Shown here: positions 30,601 through 39,072 of the stretch, in pieces
Position numbering within the stretch: position 1 is the stretch's first letter
Layout of the letters: every line of letters begins with the position of its first letter
Assembly (NCBI RefSeq): GCF_000376385.1
Contig: NZ_AQWN01000013.1
Coordinates: 1 to 41,470 of the forward strand
Source: Desulfurispora thermophila DSM 16022
GTDB lineage: Bacteria; Bacillota; Desulfotomaculia; Desulfotomaculales; Desulfurisporaceae
DNA length: 41,470 bases
Direction: 5' to 3'
Translations under genes and position numbers: made by a program
Notes under the pieces: generated by a model
What the model saw: the letters and a program-made list of their open reading frames with translations, nothing else
Told to the model about the DNA's origin: nothing
The model's database searches: none

Positions 30601-32715
30601 ATGCCCAAAACCCTAATCATCGCCGAAAAACCCAGCGTAGCCCGTGATATAGCCCAGATCATTTGTGCTGGATGGCAGCGTCAAGAAGGCTACCTGGAAA
30701 ATGACCGGTACATTGTCACCTGGGCCATCGGTCATTTGGTTACTTTGGCCGAGCCGGAGGACTACGCCCCGGAATTAAAAAAGTGGAGCATGGATACCTT
30801 GCCCATCATCCCTGACAAATTCAAGTTGGTACCGGTGTCCAACACCGCCGGGCAGTTCAGGATAGTCAAGTCTCTGCTGCACCGCCCGGACGTGCAGGAA
30901 GTAATAAACGCCTGTGACGCCGGTAGGGAAGGGGAACTTATCTTCAGGTATATCCTGGCCCTGGCCGGAGTTAAGGACAAGCAAATCAAACGCCTCTGGC
31001 TGTCCGAGACCACACCGGCAGCTGTCAAATCAGCCTTTGCCAGTCTCCTGCTGGCCAGCGCCAAGGAAAACCTGGGCCGGGCAGCCGAGGCCCGCAGCCA
31101 GGCCGACTGGCTGGTGGGCATGAACGCCACCAGGGCTTTCACCGTCCGGCACGGCGAACTGCTTTCCGTGGGCCGGGTACAGACGCCCACACTTTATCTG
31201 CTGGTGAGGCGCGAGCAGGAAATCCGCAATTTCCAACCCCAGAAATACTGGGAGCTGGCAGCTACCTTTGACAGTATACTGGGCAGCTATCCCGGCAGAT
31301 GGTTTGACCGGGAGACCGGAAACAGCCGCCTGGACAGCCTGGAAAAAGCCGCCCAGCTGGTGCGCAAAGTCCTGGGCCAGCCGGGTAAAGTAATACAACT
31401 GGAGCAGAAGGAAGTCACCGAAGAGCCGCCCCAGCTTTTCAACCTCAACGACCTGCAAAAAGAAGCCAACCGGGTGTACGGCATGACCGCCCAGAAGGCA
31501 CTTTCCATTGCTCAGTCCCTGTATGAAAAGAAACTGCTCACCTATCCGCGCACCGACAGCCGTCATATCAGTACGGCCATAGCTGCCGACATGACCGGCC
31601 GGGTGAGTGCCGCTGCCGCCTTTCTGGGCATAGTGTCGCCCAGTCCCCTGCCACATCCGGGTAAGCGCAATGGCAAGCGCTATGTTGACGACAGCAAAGT
31701 CACCGACCACCACGCCATTATCCCCACTGACCAGGTGCCGAAGGAAATAACCGATGATGAGCGCAAAATCTACGACCTGGTAGCCCGGCGTTTTCTGGCC
31801 ATGTTCTACCCGGCAGCCAGATACCTTAAGACCAGTGTTGTCACCGAAACTGCCGGTGAGTTGTTCAGAAGCCAGGGCCGGGTGGAGTTGGAGGCAGGCT
31901 GGAAGGTACTGCAGCAGAAGGCGGCGGAAGAAGAAAAGGACGACGAGGACGAAACCACAGCCCTGCCGCCACTCAAGCAGGGCCAGGACGTGCAGACTAA
32001 AGCAGCCAAACCTGTCGAAAAGACCACCCGGCCGCCAAAACGGTACAATGACGCCTCTCTGCTGGCCGTCATGGAGACAGCCGGGCGGCTGATAGATGAC
32101 GACGAACTGCGCAGCGCCATGCAGGGCCACGGCCTGGGCACACCGGCCACCCGGGCGGCCATCATTGAGCGCTTGATCAAGGTGGGCTATGTGGAGCGAC
32201 AGAAAAAAGCCCTGGTGCCCACAGCAAAAGGAGAAAAGCTCATTGAGCTGGTGCCGGAAGTGGTGAAAAGCCCGGAGATGACGGCAAAGTGGGAACAGGC
32301 CCTGGCTGATATAGAAGCCGGAAAGCTAAGCGCTGAAGACTTCATGCGCAACATCAAGCAATTCACCGGGGAAATAGTGGCCCTGGTCAAGGGACAGGAA
32401 AAGGCCGATGTGAAGGCCCTGACCAGAACGGTGGTAGGCAAGTGCCCGCTGTGCGGCAAGGACGTGGTGGAGGGTAAGAAAGGCTTTGGCTGCAGAGGCT
32501 GGAAGGATGGCTGCAAATTCGTAATATGGAAAGAGGTAGCCGGGAAGAAGATCACCGCCAAACAGGCGGAAACACTGCTGGCCGGCAAGCAGACCGGTGT
32601 AATGAAAGGCTTCAAGAGCAAGGCCGGCAAGGAGTTCAGTGCGGCGCTGAAGCTGGCTGCCGGGGGGAAGATAGAATTTATATTTGAAAGGAGCAAATCA
32701 AATGCAGTGCATTAA
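30601..32715 (+). CDS. topB: DNA topoisomerase III
   Basis: This type IA topoisomerase passes single strands and decatenates DNA, and is common on conjugative elements. The 704-residue protein has a TOPRIM domain (KTLIIAEKPSVARDI at 3-17; DAGREGELIFR near 103-113). The catalytic tyrosine is Y315 in LTYPRTDSRH. The late core motif is GLGTPATRAAIIERL. The C-terminal zinc-finger-like repeat has CPLCGKDV…GFGCRGWKDGC. The start has GGGAGGAAAAC. The small gene at 32702 overlaps its end. Length and motifs are normal, so it should be active. With VirD4 nearby it supports a DNA-transfer function for this block. Confidence 0.97.
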   Translation: MPKTLIIAEKPSVARDIAQIICAGWQRQEGYLENDRYIVTWAIGHLVTLAEPEDYAPELKKWSMDTLPIIPDKFKLVPVSNTAGQFRIVKSLLHRPDVQEVINACDAGREGELIFRYILALAGVKDKQIKRLWLSETTPAAVKSAFASLLLASAKENLGRAAEARSQADWLVGMNATRAFTVRHGELLSVGRVQTPTLYLLVRREQEIRNFQPQKYWELAATFDSILGSYPGRWFDRETGNSRLDSLEKAAQLVRKVLGQPGKVIQLEQKEVTEEPPQLFNLNDLQKEANRVYGMTAQKALSIAQSLYEKKLLTYPRTDSRHISTAIAADMTGRVSAAAAFLGIVSPSPLPHPGKRNGKRYVDDSKVTDHHAIIPTDQVPKEITDDERKIYDLVARRFLAMFYPAARYLKTSVVTETAGELFRSQGRVELEAGWKVLQQKAAEEEKDDEDETTALPPLKQGQDVQTKAAKPVEKTTRPPKRYNDASLLAVMETAGRLIDDDELRSAMQGHGLGTPATRAAIIERLIKVGYVERQKKALVPTAKGEKLIELVPEVVKSPEMTAKWEQALADIEAGKLSAEDFMRNIKQFTGEIVALVKGQEKADVKALTRTVVGKCPLCGKDVVEGKKGFGCRGWKDGCKFVIWKEVAGKKITAKQAETLLAGKQTGVMKGFKSKAGKEFSAALKLAAGGKIEFIFERSKSNAVH

Positions 32716-32887
32716 CAGGAAGTGCAAGTATTACACGGACATTGGCAAAATAATCAATATGCAAGGTTGGGCCTGGTGCGAATACCAGGACAAGCCTGTA
32801 AGACATGACGACAAATGCAATATGCCGAAACGGATTATCACGAGAAGGCAGACCAGCAGTGCAAACAACAGGGTGGTTGCACGCTAG
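32702..32887 (+). CDS. Small Cys-containing protein, possibly zinc-binding
   Basis: The 61-residue protein starts at ATG 32702 behind AAAGGAGC, overlapping the end of topB. It has four cysteines (MQCINRKCKYY…WAWCEYQ…DKCNMPKR) and a basic tail (RIITRRQTSS). The spacing could bind one zinc ion. I recognise no family. The overlap with topB suggests joint expression, perhaps as a DNA-binding accessory. Confidence 0.6.
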   Translation: MQCINRKCKYYTDIGKIINMQGWAWCEYQDKPVRHDDKCNMPKRIITRRQTSSANNRVVAR

Positions 32888-32928
32888 GCAGCAGCTGCTA
32901 AAAACACCAAACTGAAAGGAGAAATACC

Positions 32929-33150
32929 ATGCCTGCATATGCAGTAGATGTAGGGTACGGCTTTACCAAAGCTATATCTGATCGGGGAAACAAAATTTGC
33001 CTGCCGTCTGTAGTAGCGCCGGCCCGGGCGGACCTTCTGGATGGCCTTTTTGCAACTGCCGGTGCTCACAACTATCGCGTCTGGCTCAAACAGAACGATC
33101 AGGAAGCAGACAACGCCGGGAAGCGCCAGCCCTTGGCACACAAGGCATGA
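32929..33150 (+). pseudogene. Truncated ParM/StbA-like actin-type segregation protein
   Basis: The first 57 residues (MPAYAVDVGYGFTKAISD…LPSVVAPAR) match the N-terminus of ParM/Alp-type plasmid actins. They include the phosphate-1 loop D-V-G-Y-G-x-x-K and the S-V-V region. Family members have about 300-350 residues; here the similarity stops near 33110 and the frame ends at 33150. The sequence that follows, to 33440, is low-complexity and GC-rich and shows no actin motifs in any frame. The start (AAAGGAGAAATACC before the ATG) is intact. A ParR-like gene lies at 34906, on the other side of the HicA-HicB-SecB module, so the module may have split a parMR operon. Confidence 0.65.
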
Positions 33151-33549
33151 GCGGCTAAAAAAGACTATGTTCGCCGGGAAGGCCGCCGGCAAATCGCCGG
33201 GAGGCGCAAAGCCAGTAACGGCGCGGCATACAGGGCAAAAAACGGCCACAACGCCGGTGAAGACAAAACCATTGCCAACAAGCACCCGGTCCTTTTTCCG
33301 GCGAAGACGCAAAAAAATGCCCTCAAACCCGCACCAGTACTGGCATAGGTGACACCGGCAAATAGCCAGCACCCTATCCCGGCGAAGCGGTGCAAAAATA
33401 CCCGCCAAGCCAGCGTCATTGCTGGCATAAACAACACCGACAAATTTCTATTGACTAGTTGGTATGATAAATATTATTATTTTGTTGTCGGCGTGGTATC
33501 GTATATGGTGCTTAAGTCATAGTATATACTATTAGGGAATGATGCCAGT
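33151..33549. other. Gene-free stretch with recurring GCCGG motifs, then AT-rich
   Basis: From 33113 to about 33390 the motif CGCCGGGAAG or its variants (CCGGCGAAG, CGCCGGTGAAG, CCGGCAAAT) recurs about seven times at irregular spacing of 20-55 bases. The rest is rich in A, G and C and has few T. After 33430 the sequence turns AT-rich and carries a promoter. Decayed parM, a partition site or an origin are all possible. No clear iteron array can be proven by eye. Confidence 0.4.
33451..33479 (+). promoter_or_regulatory. Promoter of the HicA-HicB-SecB module
   Basis: TTGACT, a spacer of 17, then TTATTA (or TATTAT two bases earlier). TATACTATTAGGGAATG follows just before hicA. The direct and inverted AT-rich bases around it could hold a HicB operator, which I cannot define. 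Confidence 0.5.
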
Positions 33550-33831
33550 GTGAGTAAGTTGGAAAAAAGGCTTTTGCGTTTTCTAAATAATCCCAATGAT
33601 GCAAAATGGGATCACGTGGTTATACTGTTGCGTATTATTGGTTTTACTGTCAAGGAACCTAACAGTGGTAGCCATTGGATAGTGGAATATCCTGGTAAAG
33701 GATGGCATGAAAGTATACCAGTACATAGTAACAGAACAAAGCCTGTATATTACAAGAAGCTAAGAAGGCGTATAGAAGAATGTTTGCAGAGTTACAAAGA
33801 GACGGAGGATGAAAACGATGAAGACGAATAA
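33550..33831 (+). CDS. hicA: HicA mRNA interferase toxin
   Basis: The 93-residue protein has the HicA dsRBD-like fold. It carries WDHVVILLRIIGFTVKEPNSGSHWIVEYPG, with the catalytic His in G-S-H, then a SIPVHSNRTKPVYYKKLRRRIEE segment. An acidic tail (KETEDENDEDE) is added at the C-terminus. HicA cleaves mRNA and is blocked by HicB. The GTG start at 33550 is used, because the nearby ATGs are in other frames. hicB begins inside its last codons, so the two are coupled. The gene is AT-rich relative to the surrounding DNA block. Confidence 0.88.
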   Translation: MSKLEKRLLRFLNNPNDAKWDHVVILLRIIGFTVKEPNSGSHWIVEYPGKGWHESIPVHSNRTKPVYYKKLRRRIEECLQSYKETEDENDEDE

Positions 33832-34357
33832 TAGGGACTTAGAATTCTACATGAACCTTAACTACAAGATTATATTGTCTCCTCTGTCCGATGTAGATGG
33901 TGGTGGATGGTTTGCCGAACATCCCGAACTTCCCGGTTGCCAATCAGATGGAGAGACTCCTGAAGAGGCTATTGCCAATTTAATGGAGGCGCGTAGCGCT
34001 TGGCTGAGCTTTGCTATTGAGAGAGGAAAAGAAATTCCATTGCCCAAGGAGTATCAGGTTGAGGAATACAGTGGTAAGTTTACTTTAAGATTACCAAAAT
34101 CATTACACCGCAAATTATCTGAAGTGGCAAAAAAAGAAGAAGTTAGCCTGAATCAACTGGTACTTTCATTAATATCTTATGCCCTTGGGTGCAGAACAAG
34201 AATTGAGCATATGGAGCATCATATTGGAATTATTGCAATTCATGCACAAGAACAGGAGAGCGAGGGAATTTCAGAAGAGGTATTGCAAGGGCTTATAAGC
34301 AGTATTGATGAACAATGGTCTCGTGCTAACAAATCCAGCAACTCGTTTACTCGTTAA
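33818..34357 (+). CDS. hicB: HicB antitoxin with RHH domain and C-terminal extension
   Basis: This is an antitoxin and probable autorepressor. ATG 33818 is chosen, with GGAGG ten bases before it; ATG 33809 is too close. The 179-residue protein has a HicB partial RNase-H-like domain (about 15-70, GGGWFAEHPELPGCQSDGETPEEAIANL). A ribbon-helix-helix part follows (about 88-125, FTLRLPKSLHRKLSEVAKKEEVSLNQLVLSLI). The last 45 or so residues (…EHHIGIIAIHAQEQ…DEQWSRANKSS) exceed ordinary RHH-type HicB proteins. In toxin-antitoxin-chaperone systems such a tail makes the antitoxin depend on a SecB-like chaperone. A SecB-like gene follows 47 bases later. Confidence 0.9.
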   Translation: MKTNNRDLEFYMNLNYKIILSPLSDVDGGGWFAEHPELPGCQSDGETPEEAIANLMEARSAWLSFAIERGKEIPLPKEYQVEEYSGKFTLRLPKSLHRKLSEVAKKEEVSLNQLVLSLISYALGCRTRIEHMEHHIGIIAIHAQEQESEGISEEVLQGLISSIDEQWSRANKSSNSFTR

Positions 34358-34404
34358 ACTTTTAAAGTTGTTAAAAATGAACAAGGTTTACAAGGAGGAG
34401 TATT

Positions 34405-34815
34405 GTGGAAAAAAAGAACGTTTTTGAATATGTCAAGGTATCATCTGTCAGGTTAAACAACCTGAATATACAGAAGGGAAGTAATAAAGTAGCAAAACGG
34501 GTTCAAATACGAAGAGAGCATAATTTAGAAATTTCTGGTGTTACGGAGGACGGTTTTAATATTGTTCTAAATCTTAAAGTTTTTTGTGAACCAGATGGAT
34601 TATTTAAGATGGATATGGAGTTAGTTGGCAGATACAGGTATATTAATATTGATTCTGTCAATTCTTTTACCACTGAGGATATAAAGCATAATCTTAGCAG
34701 GTTGAGTGAGCCTCTGTTTTCCCAGGCAAGCCTGATTATCGCATTTTTAATCGAAAAGTTTCTTGGTTGGCCTGTAATTTTACCACCCTTTGCCTTTGAA
34801 GAAGAGAATGAATAG
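34405..34815 (+). CDS. SecB-like chaperone of a toxin-antitoxin-chaperone module
   Basis: The 136-residue protein has the SecB pattern. Beta strands FNIVLNLKVFCEPDGLFKMDMELVGRY are followed by a helix (EDIKHNLSRLSEPLFSQASLIIAFLIEKFLG) and the closing WPVILPPFAFEEE, equivalent to the P-x-x-L-P-P motif near the SecB C-terminus. GTG 34405 has AAGGAGG six bases before it. Clostridia normally lack the SecB export route, so a lone SecB-like gene directly behind hicAB is best read as the chaperone of a TAC module, which folds and protects the antitoxin. The gene is AT-rich like hicAB and ends at a terminator. Confidence 0.8.
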   Translation: MEKKNVFEYVKVSSVRLNNLNIQKGSNKVAKRVQIRREHNLEISGVTEDGFNIVLNLKVFCEPDGLFKMDMELVGRYRYINIDSVNSFTTEDIKHNLSRLSEPLFSQASLIIAFLIEKFLGWPVILPPFAFEEENE

Positions 34816-34835
34816 AATTAGCAAGTATCTTTATT

Positions 34836-34857
34836 CCGGGCAAGCGCCCGGTTTTTT
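34836..34857 (+). terminator. Rho-independent terminator of the HicA-HicB-SecB module
   Basis: CCGGGC-AAGC-GCCCGG is followed by TTTTTT. Confidence 0.92.
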
Positions 34858-34905
34858 ACTTTTTAAAAAGTATTTCCGCCAGACAGAAAGGACGGTGAAC
34901 AACCA

Positions 34906-35190
34906 CTGGACCAACCCTGCAAACGCATAGAACTTCGCCTGCCCCGTGACCACCCGCTCTTTAACCTGCCGCCACGACAGCGCGGCCAGGCGGCCAGAGA
35001 ATACCTGGAACTGGGCCTCGCCCTGGCTGGCATCATCGAGCGCCTGGAAAGGCTGGAGCAGAAAGTGGACACTCTGCTAACCGGGGACCAAGCATTCGGC
35101 CGGAATGCCTGTACCATCAGGGAAACACAAACAGTTGTAGAACAACAGAAAACCGCTACCCTATTCCTGGCCGCATTCGATGCTCTGTGA
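34906..35190 (+). CDS. Ribbon-helix-helix protein, ParR-like
   Basis: The open frame of 94 codons has no ATG, GTG or TTG in phase near its beginning. Initiation would have to be at CTG 34906 behind AAAGGA, or the first codons were lost when the preceding module was inserted. The product has an RHH-type stretch (CKRIELRLPRDHPLF…QRGQAAREYLELGLALAG) and a short coiled coil (IIERLERLEQKVDTLL), then a variable tail. Partition adaptors that load on ParM-type actins have this build. With the broken ParM-like gene upstream it suggests a damaged parMR locus. The RHH call is fairly good; the ParR role is inference. Confidence 0.55.
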   Translation: MDQPCKRIELRLPRDHPLFNLPPRQRGQAAREYLELGLALAGIIERLERLEQKVDTLLTGDQAFGRNACTIRETQTVVEQQKTATLFLAAFDAL

Positions 35191-35220
35191 AAAACACCAG
35201 AAAAGGAGGTGCACTACTAA

Positions 35221-35745
35221 ATGACCATTACCGCAACAGCACAGTTCGTCCTGCAACTGCGCAAAACCACCGCCAACAACCTGCTCTGCTACGACGAACC
35301 GGCCGGCAGAATCGGCCGCCTGTATATCCACCCCGGTTTCGCCGACAGACTGGGGCTGGAAAAAGAGATTATCCTGCAGCTGTCTCCGGACAAAACAAAC
35401 CTCAAACCCGGCGGCTACCAAACGCGGCTCTTTCCCGTCAAAACAACATCACAGAAAATCAAATTCATCGAATGCTACGACGAAGCCGGCGAAATCGGGG
35501 ACCTGTACATCTCCAAAGTAGTCCTTGAACACCTGGGCTACAACCTGAAAACCCTGGCTCAGCAATTGGCAGTAGAAGACCCGGCAGCGCAGCGCAGTAT
35601 CATTGCCGCCCGTATCGCCGCGGCGGCAACCGAAACAGCAGCTGCCACCGGCGCATCAATGCCAGAACAAACAGAAAAAAGCACAGGCCTTAAGCTACCC
35701 GAACCGGGAGCAGTGGGGGGAACAGCCATTGCTGCCGCTACCTAA
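35221..35745 (+). CDS. Hypothetical protein with an internal duplication
   Basis: The 174-residue protein starts at ATG 35221 behind AAAAGGAGGTG. It holds two related units of about 60 residues, each with C-Y-D-E-x-A-G-x-I-G-x-L-Y-I followed by L-G (about 22-46 and 83-108). A low-complexity Ala/Thr-rich tail ends it. I recognise no family. The two copies could be a pseudodimeric DNA- or protein-binding fold. It overlaps the start of the coupling-protein gene by 17 bases and so belongs to the transfer unit. Confidence 0.7.
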   Translation: MTITATAQFVLQLRKTTANNLLCYDEPAGRIGRLYIHPGFADRLGLEKEIILQLSPDKTNLKPGGYQTRLFPVKTTSQKIKFIECYDEAGEIGDLYISKVVLEHLGYNLKTLAQQLAVEDPAAQRSIIAARIAAAATETAAATGASMPEQTEKSTGLKLPEPGAVGGTAIAAAT

Positions 35746-38119
35746 GCTCAAACTGCCACTGCCTTTCCGAACACTGCAGAAGCATATAGCAGAACTCAAA
35801 CTTTTCGATGGGTTGTCCGGCAGACTATCCAGCCTGTCCCTAAGCACCCTACTGCGCCTGCCTCTTGTGTCTGAGCTGACCCGCAGCAAAAAACTCATCA
35901 CCTGGCTGGTCCTGGTGCCGGCAATCTATCTAACAGACGTCTGGCTCCTGGGCAGCCTTTCGGCATACATCTACGACACCTCGCTCAACATCAAAAACCT
36001 GACAAACCACATCATCCACGGCAACGGCAGCGCCATACAAAAAGCAAACAACACCACCTGGTACCTGCACCACCCCCTGATCACAGCCAGAGCATGGCTT
36101 ATTACCCCGGCAGAAAAACTCTCCCTGCCGGCAGTCAAAAAAATCTGGCTGATACTGAACGGTATCACCATTACAGCCATTGCGGCCGTTTATCTAAAGA
36201 AAAAACAAAACCGCAACGATACCGACACCGTGCACGGCCTGAAAACCGCGGACAACCCCGCCTATGGCACCACCCGCTGGGCCAGCGAAAAAGACATTGC
36301 CTGCATTGCCGAATTTGGTCCGCCCCGCCCGGGCAGCGGCGGCGTGGTAATAGGCAAACTAAAACCAAAAATATTCCCCGGGAAAATTATCCGCATCATA
36401 CCCGGCAAAAACACCAACAAAGGCCAGCTCGGCATCACCGGCCACGTCGCCGTCTTCGGCGTCACCGGCAGCGGCAAATCATACAGCTTTGTCCGGCCCA
36501 ACATGATAGCCGCCACCTGTGAAGAACAATCCATGGTCCTCACCGACCCCAAAGGCGAACTGCTGGAAACCATGGGTGCCTGGCTAAAACAACAAGGCTA
36601 CCAGGTGCTGGTATTCAACCTGGTGGACCCGGCAGCCAGCCACCGCTGGAACCCCATCGCCGAATGCAGAAACGACGAAGAAATAGCCGAAATGGCCGCT
36701 TGCATGATAGAAAACGCGGCCAAAGACAACCAGGGCTACTTCGTCGCCAAAGAAGTCCAGCTCTTAGAAGCCCTGGCCGGACTCCTCAAAAGCGCCTTTC
36801 CCGCTCAGCAAGCACACCTGCGGGCAGCGCTTTCCCTGGCCTCCTGGCCGCAGGAAAAACTGGAACAGTTCTTCGCCGCCGCCTACCAGCAGAAAAAAAT
36901 CAGCCCCACCATCTACGAACGCTGGCGAGGCGCATCGGCCAAGAACCTGGACTCGGCCATATCTGGGCTTACGGCGAAACTCAAAATCATCACCACCCGC
37001 GGCCTGGCCGCACTCATGAGCGAACACGAAATCGACCTGGAAAGCATCGGCAAACAAAAAACCGTCTGCATCCTCATCCTGCCGGTCAAAGAAAGCAGCG
37101 TATTAAAACCCATACTCTCAGTATTTTACCTGTTCATGTTCAACCGCCTATACGACCTGGCCGCCCAAAACGGCGGCAAACTGCCCGTACCGGTGCGGTT
37201 CATCCTGGACGAATTTGCCAACGTGGGCAAAATCCCCGGCTTTGCCGAAAAGATCTCCACCGCCCGCAGCCTGGGCATACTGCTCCAGTACATCCTGCAG
37301 GGCCGCAGCCAGCTGGACGACGTATACGGGCCACATGAAGCCCATACCATCATGGCCAACACACCCATCTCGCTCCTGCTGGGCGTAGCCCCTACAGACT
37401 TTGTGACCATGGAAATGTTCAGCAACTCCCTGGGTGAAGCCGCAGTATATATTGAACAGCACAAAAAAGACATCGCCACACCCCTTCAGTACCTGGACCT
37501 CACCCAGAAGACCAGGCAAATAGCCAAACGCCGGCTCATGGAAAAATACGAGCTGCGCGAAATACCGACAAACCAGTGTATAGCCGTCATCCAGGGCCAA
37601 AAGCCGCTCTATATGGAAAAAGTGCCCTGGACCGACATCCCCCAGGCTGGCGCAATAAAGAAAGCCGGCCTTTTGGCGGTCCACGAAATCGTACCGCCCA
37701 GGCCGCTGGACGTAAACCTGCCGGCAGAAAAACAGGAAGCACAAAGCCTGCAGGCCTTCACAACTGCATCAACTACCACTGTGACCACTGCGCTGGACGA
37801 AGCAGAAACCAGAACAGAAGCAACCGGAGCACCTCTTTTAGCCCGGGCCAGAAAAATGTACAACACAGCTGCAGCGGCCCCAACAATGACTCCAACAGGC
37901 CCTGAAGTAGTACATGCAGCATCCGAAACAACCGGGCCTGAAACCGGGTCAAAAACTGACAATCAAGGAACATCGCCCAAAAGAGAAACTGCCCGGGCAA
38001 ACACCGGCACAAACAGCACTGGCATTCCAGGTTTCACAACTGAACCAGACACAGACCGGGAAACAGACGATAGCAGTGACACAACCCTGAGCCATTTCAA
38101 AAAATCATCAATATTCTAG
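35729..38119 (+). CDS. VirD4/TraG-type coupling protein (T4CP)
   Basis: This ATPase brings the DNA substrate to a conjugation channel. TTG 35729 behind GGGGGGA gives 796 residues. The frame is open to 35603, but that part shadows the preceding gene. Two N-terminal membrane segments lie near residues 55-80 and 150-170. Next is YGTTRWASEKDI, typical of TraG/VirD4. Walker A is GVTGSGKS (K250), followed by LTDPKGELLE, and Walker B is FILDEFANVGKIPGF (D494, E495). A conserved LQGRSQLDDVYG follows. The last 150 residues are Thr/Pro-rich. All catalytic motifs are intact. Members of this family act with a VirB4 ATPase and a relaxase, and neither is visible in this window. Confidence 0.95.
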   Translation: MLPLPKLKLPLPFRTLQKHIAELKLFDGLSGRLSSLSLSTLLRLPLVSELTRSKKLITWLVLVPAIYLTDVWLLGSLSAYIYDTSLNIKNLTNHIIHGNGSAIQKANNTTWYLHHPLITARAWLITPAEKLSLPAVKKIWLILNGITITAIAAVYLKKKQNRNDTDTVHGLKTADNPAYGTTRWASEKDIACIAEFGPPRPGSGGVVIGKLKPKIFPGKIIRIIPGKNTNKGQLGITGHVAVFGVTGSGKSYSFVRPNMIAATCEEQSMVLTDPKGELLETMGAWLKQQGYQVLVFNLVDPAASHRWNPIAECRNDEEIAEMAACMIENAAKDNQGYFVAKEVQLLEALAGLLKSAFPAQQAHLRAALSLASWPQEKLEQFFAAAYQQKKISPTIYERWRGASAKNLDSAISGLTAKLKIITTRGLAALMSEHEIDLESIGKQKTVCILILPVKESSVLKPILSVFYLFMFNRLYDLAAQNGGKLPVPVRFILDEFANVGKIPGFAEKISTARSLGILLQYILQGRSQLDDVYGPHEAHTIMANTPISLLLGVAPTDFVTMEMFSNSLGEAAVYIEQHKKDIATPLQYLDLTQKTRQIAKRRLMEKYELREIPTNQCIAVIQGQKPLYMEKVPWTDIPQAGAIKKAGLLAVHEIVPPRPLDVNLPAEKQEAQSLQAFTTASTTTVTTALDEAETRTEATGAPLLARARKMYNTAAAAPTMTPTGPEVVHAASETTGPETGSKTDNQGTSPKRETARANTGTNSTGIPGFTTEPDTDRETDDSSDTTLSHFKKSSIF

Positions 38120-38144
38120 ATTCTAGGAGAAAGGAAGGATACAC

Positions 38145-39056
38145 ATGCAATTCAAGTACGCTCCGGAAGGAAAAACACTGAGCGAATGTAACGTCTGGGA
38201 CAGATTCTATGACGCCATGGATATTGGCGAACCGCTCGAAGCCAAAGTAGTGGGAGCCAGAAAAATCAACGGTGAAAGAGTCTGGGAACTGTATTTCCCC
38301 GACACCCCCGGCATCAAAGGGTTATGTCCCGCCTCGGAAACCGGCCTGGAAACCGAGCGGGATATGGTCATATTTGTGGGCCAGGCCATCAACTGCAAAA
38401 TCAAGGGCATAGATAAGCAGAACATGTTGGTAATCTGCAGCCGCCGGGAGCTGGTAGAATTCGCCAAACTGAAACTGCTCCGCTCTATAAGCGAAGGCGA
38501 TATTATACCCGCCCTGGTTCGTATTGTCCGTGAAGGCAGCATCACCGTGGACATAGGTGCCGGTGTGCTCATCCGCATCGAAAACGAACGGGCCAACCTG
38601 GCCAACACAAAGCTTAACTACCAGTATAACCAGGGCGACACCATCAAAGTGCAGGTGACCAAATTGGACAAAACAGAGCGTGTCATAGAAGTTGAACCAG
38701 TGGATCCCTGGCGGGAGCAAAGGTACGTCCGCGGCGATGTCCTCATAGGCAAAGTCGTTGAAGCAAAAGACAAGCTGACAATAGTGCAGATCAGCCCCGG
38801 CGTAGTTGGCATGTACTCCGGCAAGGACAGATACCGCGTCGGCGAATATGTATCCTTCCAGGTGCTCAGGTTCGACCCGGAACTGAAACTGCTGCGGCTC
38901 AAGAAATACAACCCGGATACAGTCAATGCCCGACAGAGGGAACGAATAAGGCAGGTAATATTGAGGAAGCTGGACCGCAGGAAACTGGAGCACCAGAAGC
39001 AGACAAGCGGGGACCCCGGTGCAGCCGAAGTCGGGGAAGCTGCCGGGGTTAGTTAG
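38145..39056 (+). CDS. S1-domain (OB-fold) RNA/DNA-binding protein
   Basis: The 303-residue soluble protein has three consecutive S1-like units: about 28-105 (GEPLEAKVVGARKING…), about 110-190 (EGDIIPALVRIVREGSITVDIGAGVLIRI…) and about 200-270 (GDVLIGKVVEAKDKLTIVQISPGVVG). A basic helix (ARQRERIRQVILRKLDRRKLEHQK) and an Ala/Gly-rich end follow. This resembles ribosomal protein S1 and related RNA-binding proteins but is a separate plasmid-type gene. The ribosome site GAGAAAGGAAGG is strong. It follows virD4 by 25 bases and so sits in the transfer unit, where a single-strand-binding role is a reasonable guess. Confidence 0.82.
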   Translation: MQFKYAPEGKTLSECNVWDRFYDAMDIGEPLEAKVVGARKINGERVWELYFPDTPGIKGLCPASETGLETERDMVIFVGQAINCKIKGIDKQNMLVICSRRELVEFAKLKLLRSISEGDIIPALVRIVREGSITVDIGAGVLIRIENERANLANTKLNYQYNQGDTIKVQVTKLDKTERVIEVEPVDPWREQRYVRGDVLIGKVVEAKDKLTIVQISPGVVGMYSGKDRYRVGEYVSFQVLRFDPELKLLRLKKYNPDTVNARQRERIRQVILRKLDRRKLEHQKQTSGDPGAAEVGEAAGVS

Positions 39057-39072
39057 GAAGGGAGTGGGTCAT

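Noticed and set aside
31030-32130. 366-codon minus-strand frame opposite topB
   Set aside because: Antisense shadow of a well-supported topoisomerase gene; no family motifs and no ribosome site.
32884-33408. 174-codon minus-strand frame over the parM remnant
   Set aside because: Cys/Phe/Arg-rich composition, no motif and no ribosome site; an artefact of the T-poor plus strand.
36664-37338. 224-codon plus-strand frame inside virD4
   Set aside because: Arg/Pro/His-rich frame-shifted reading of the coupling-protein gene, which carries all T4CP motifs.
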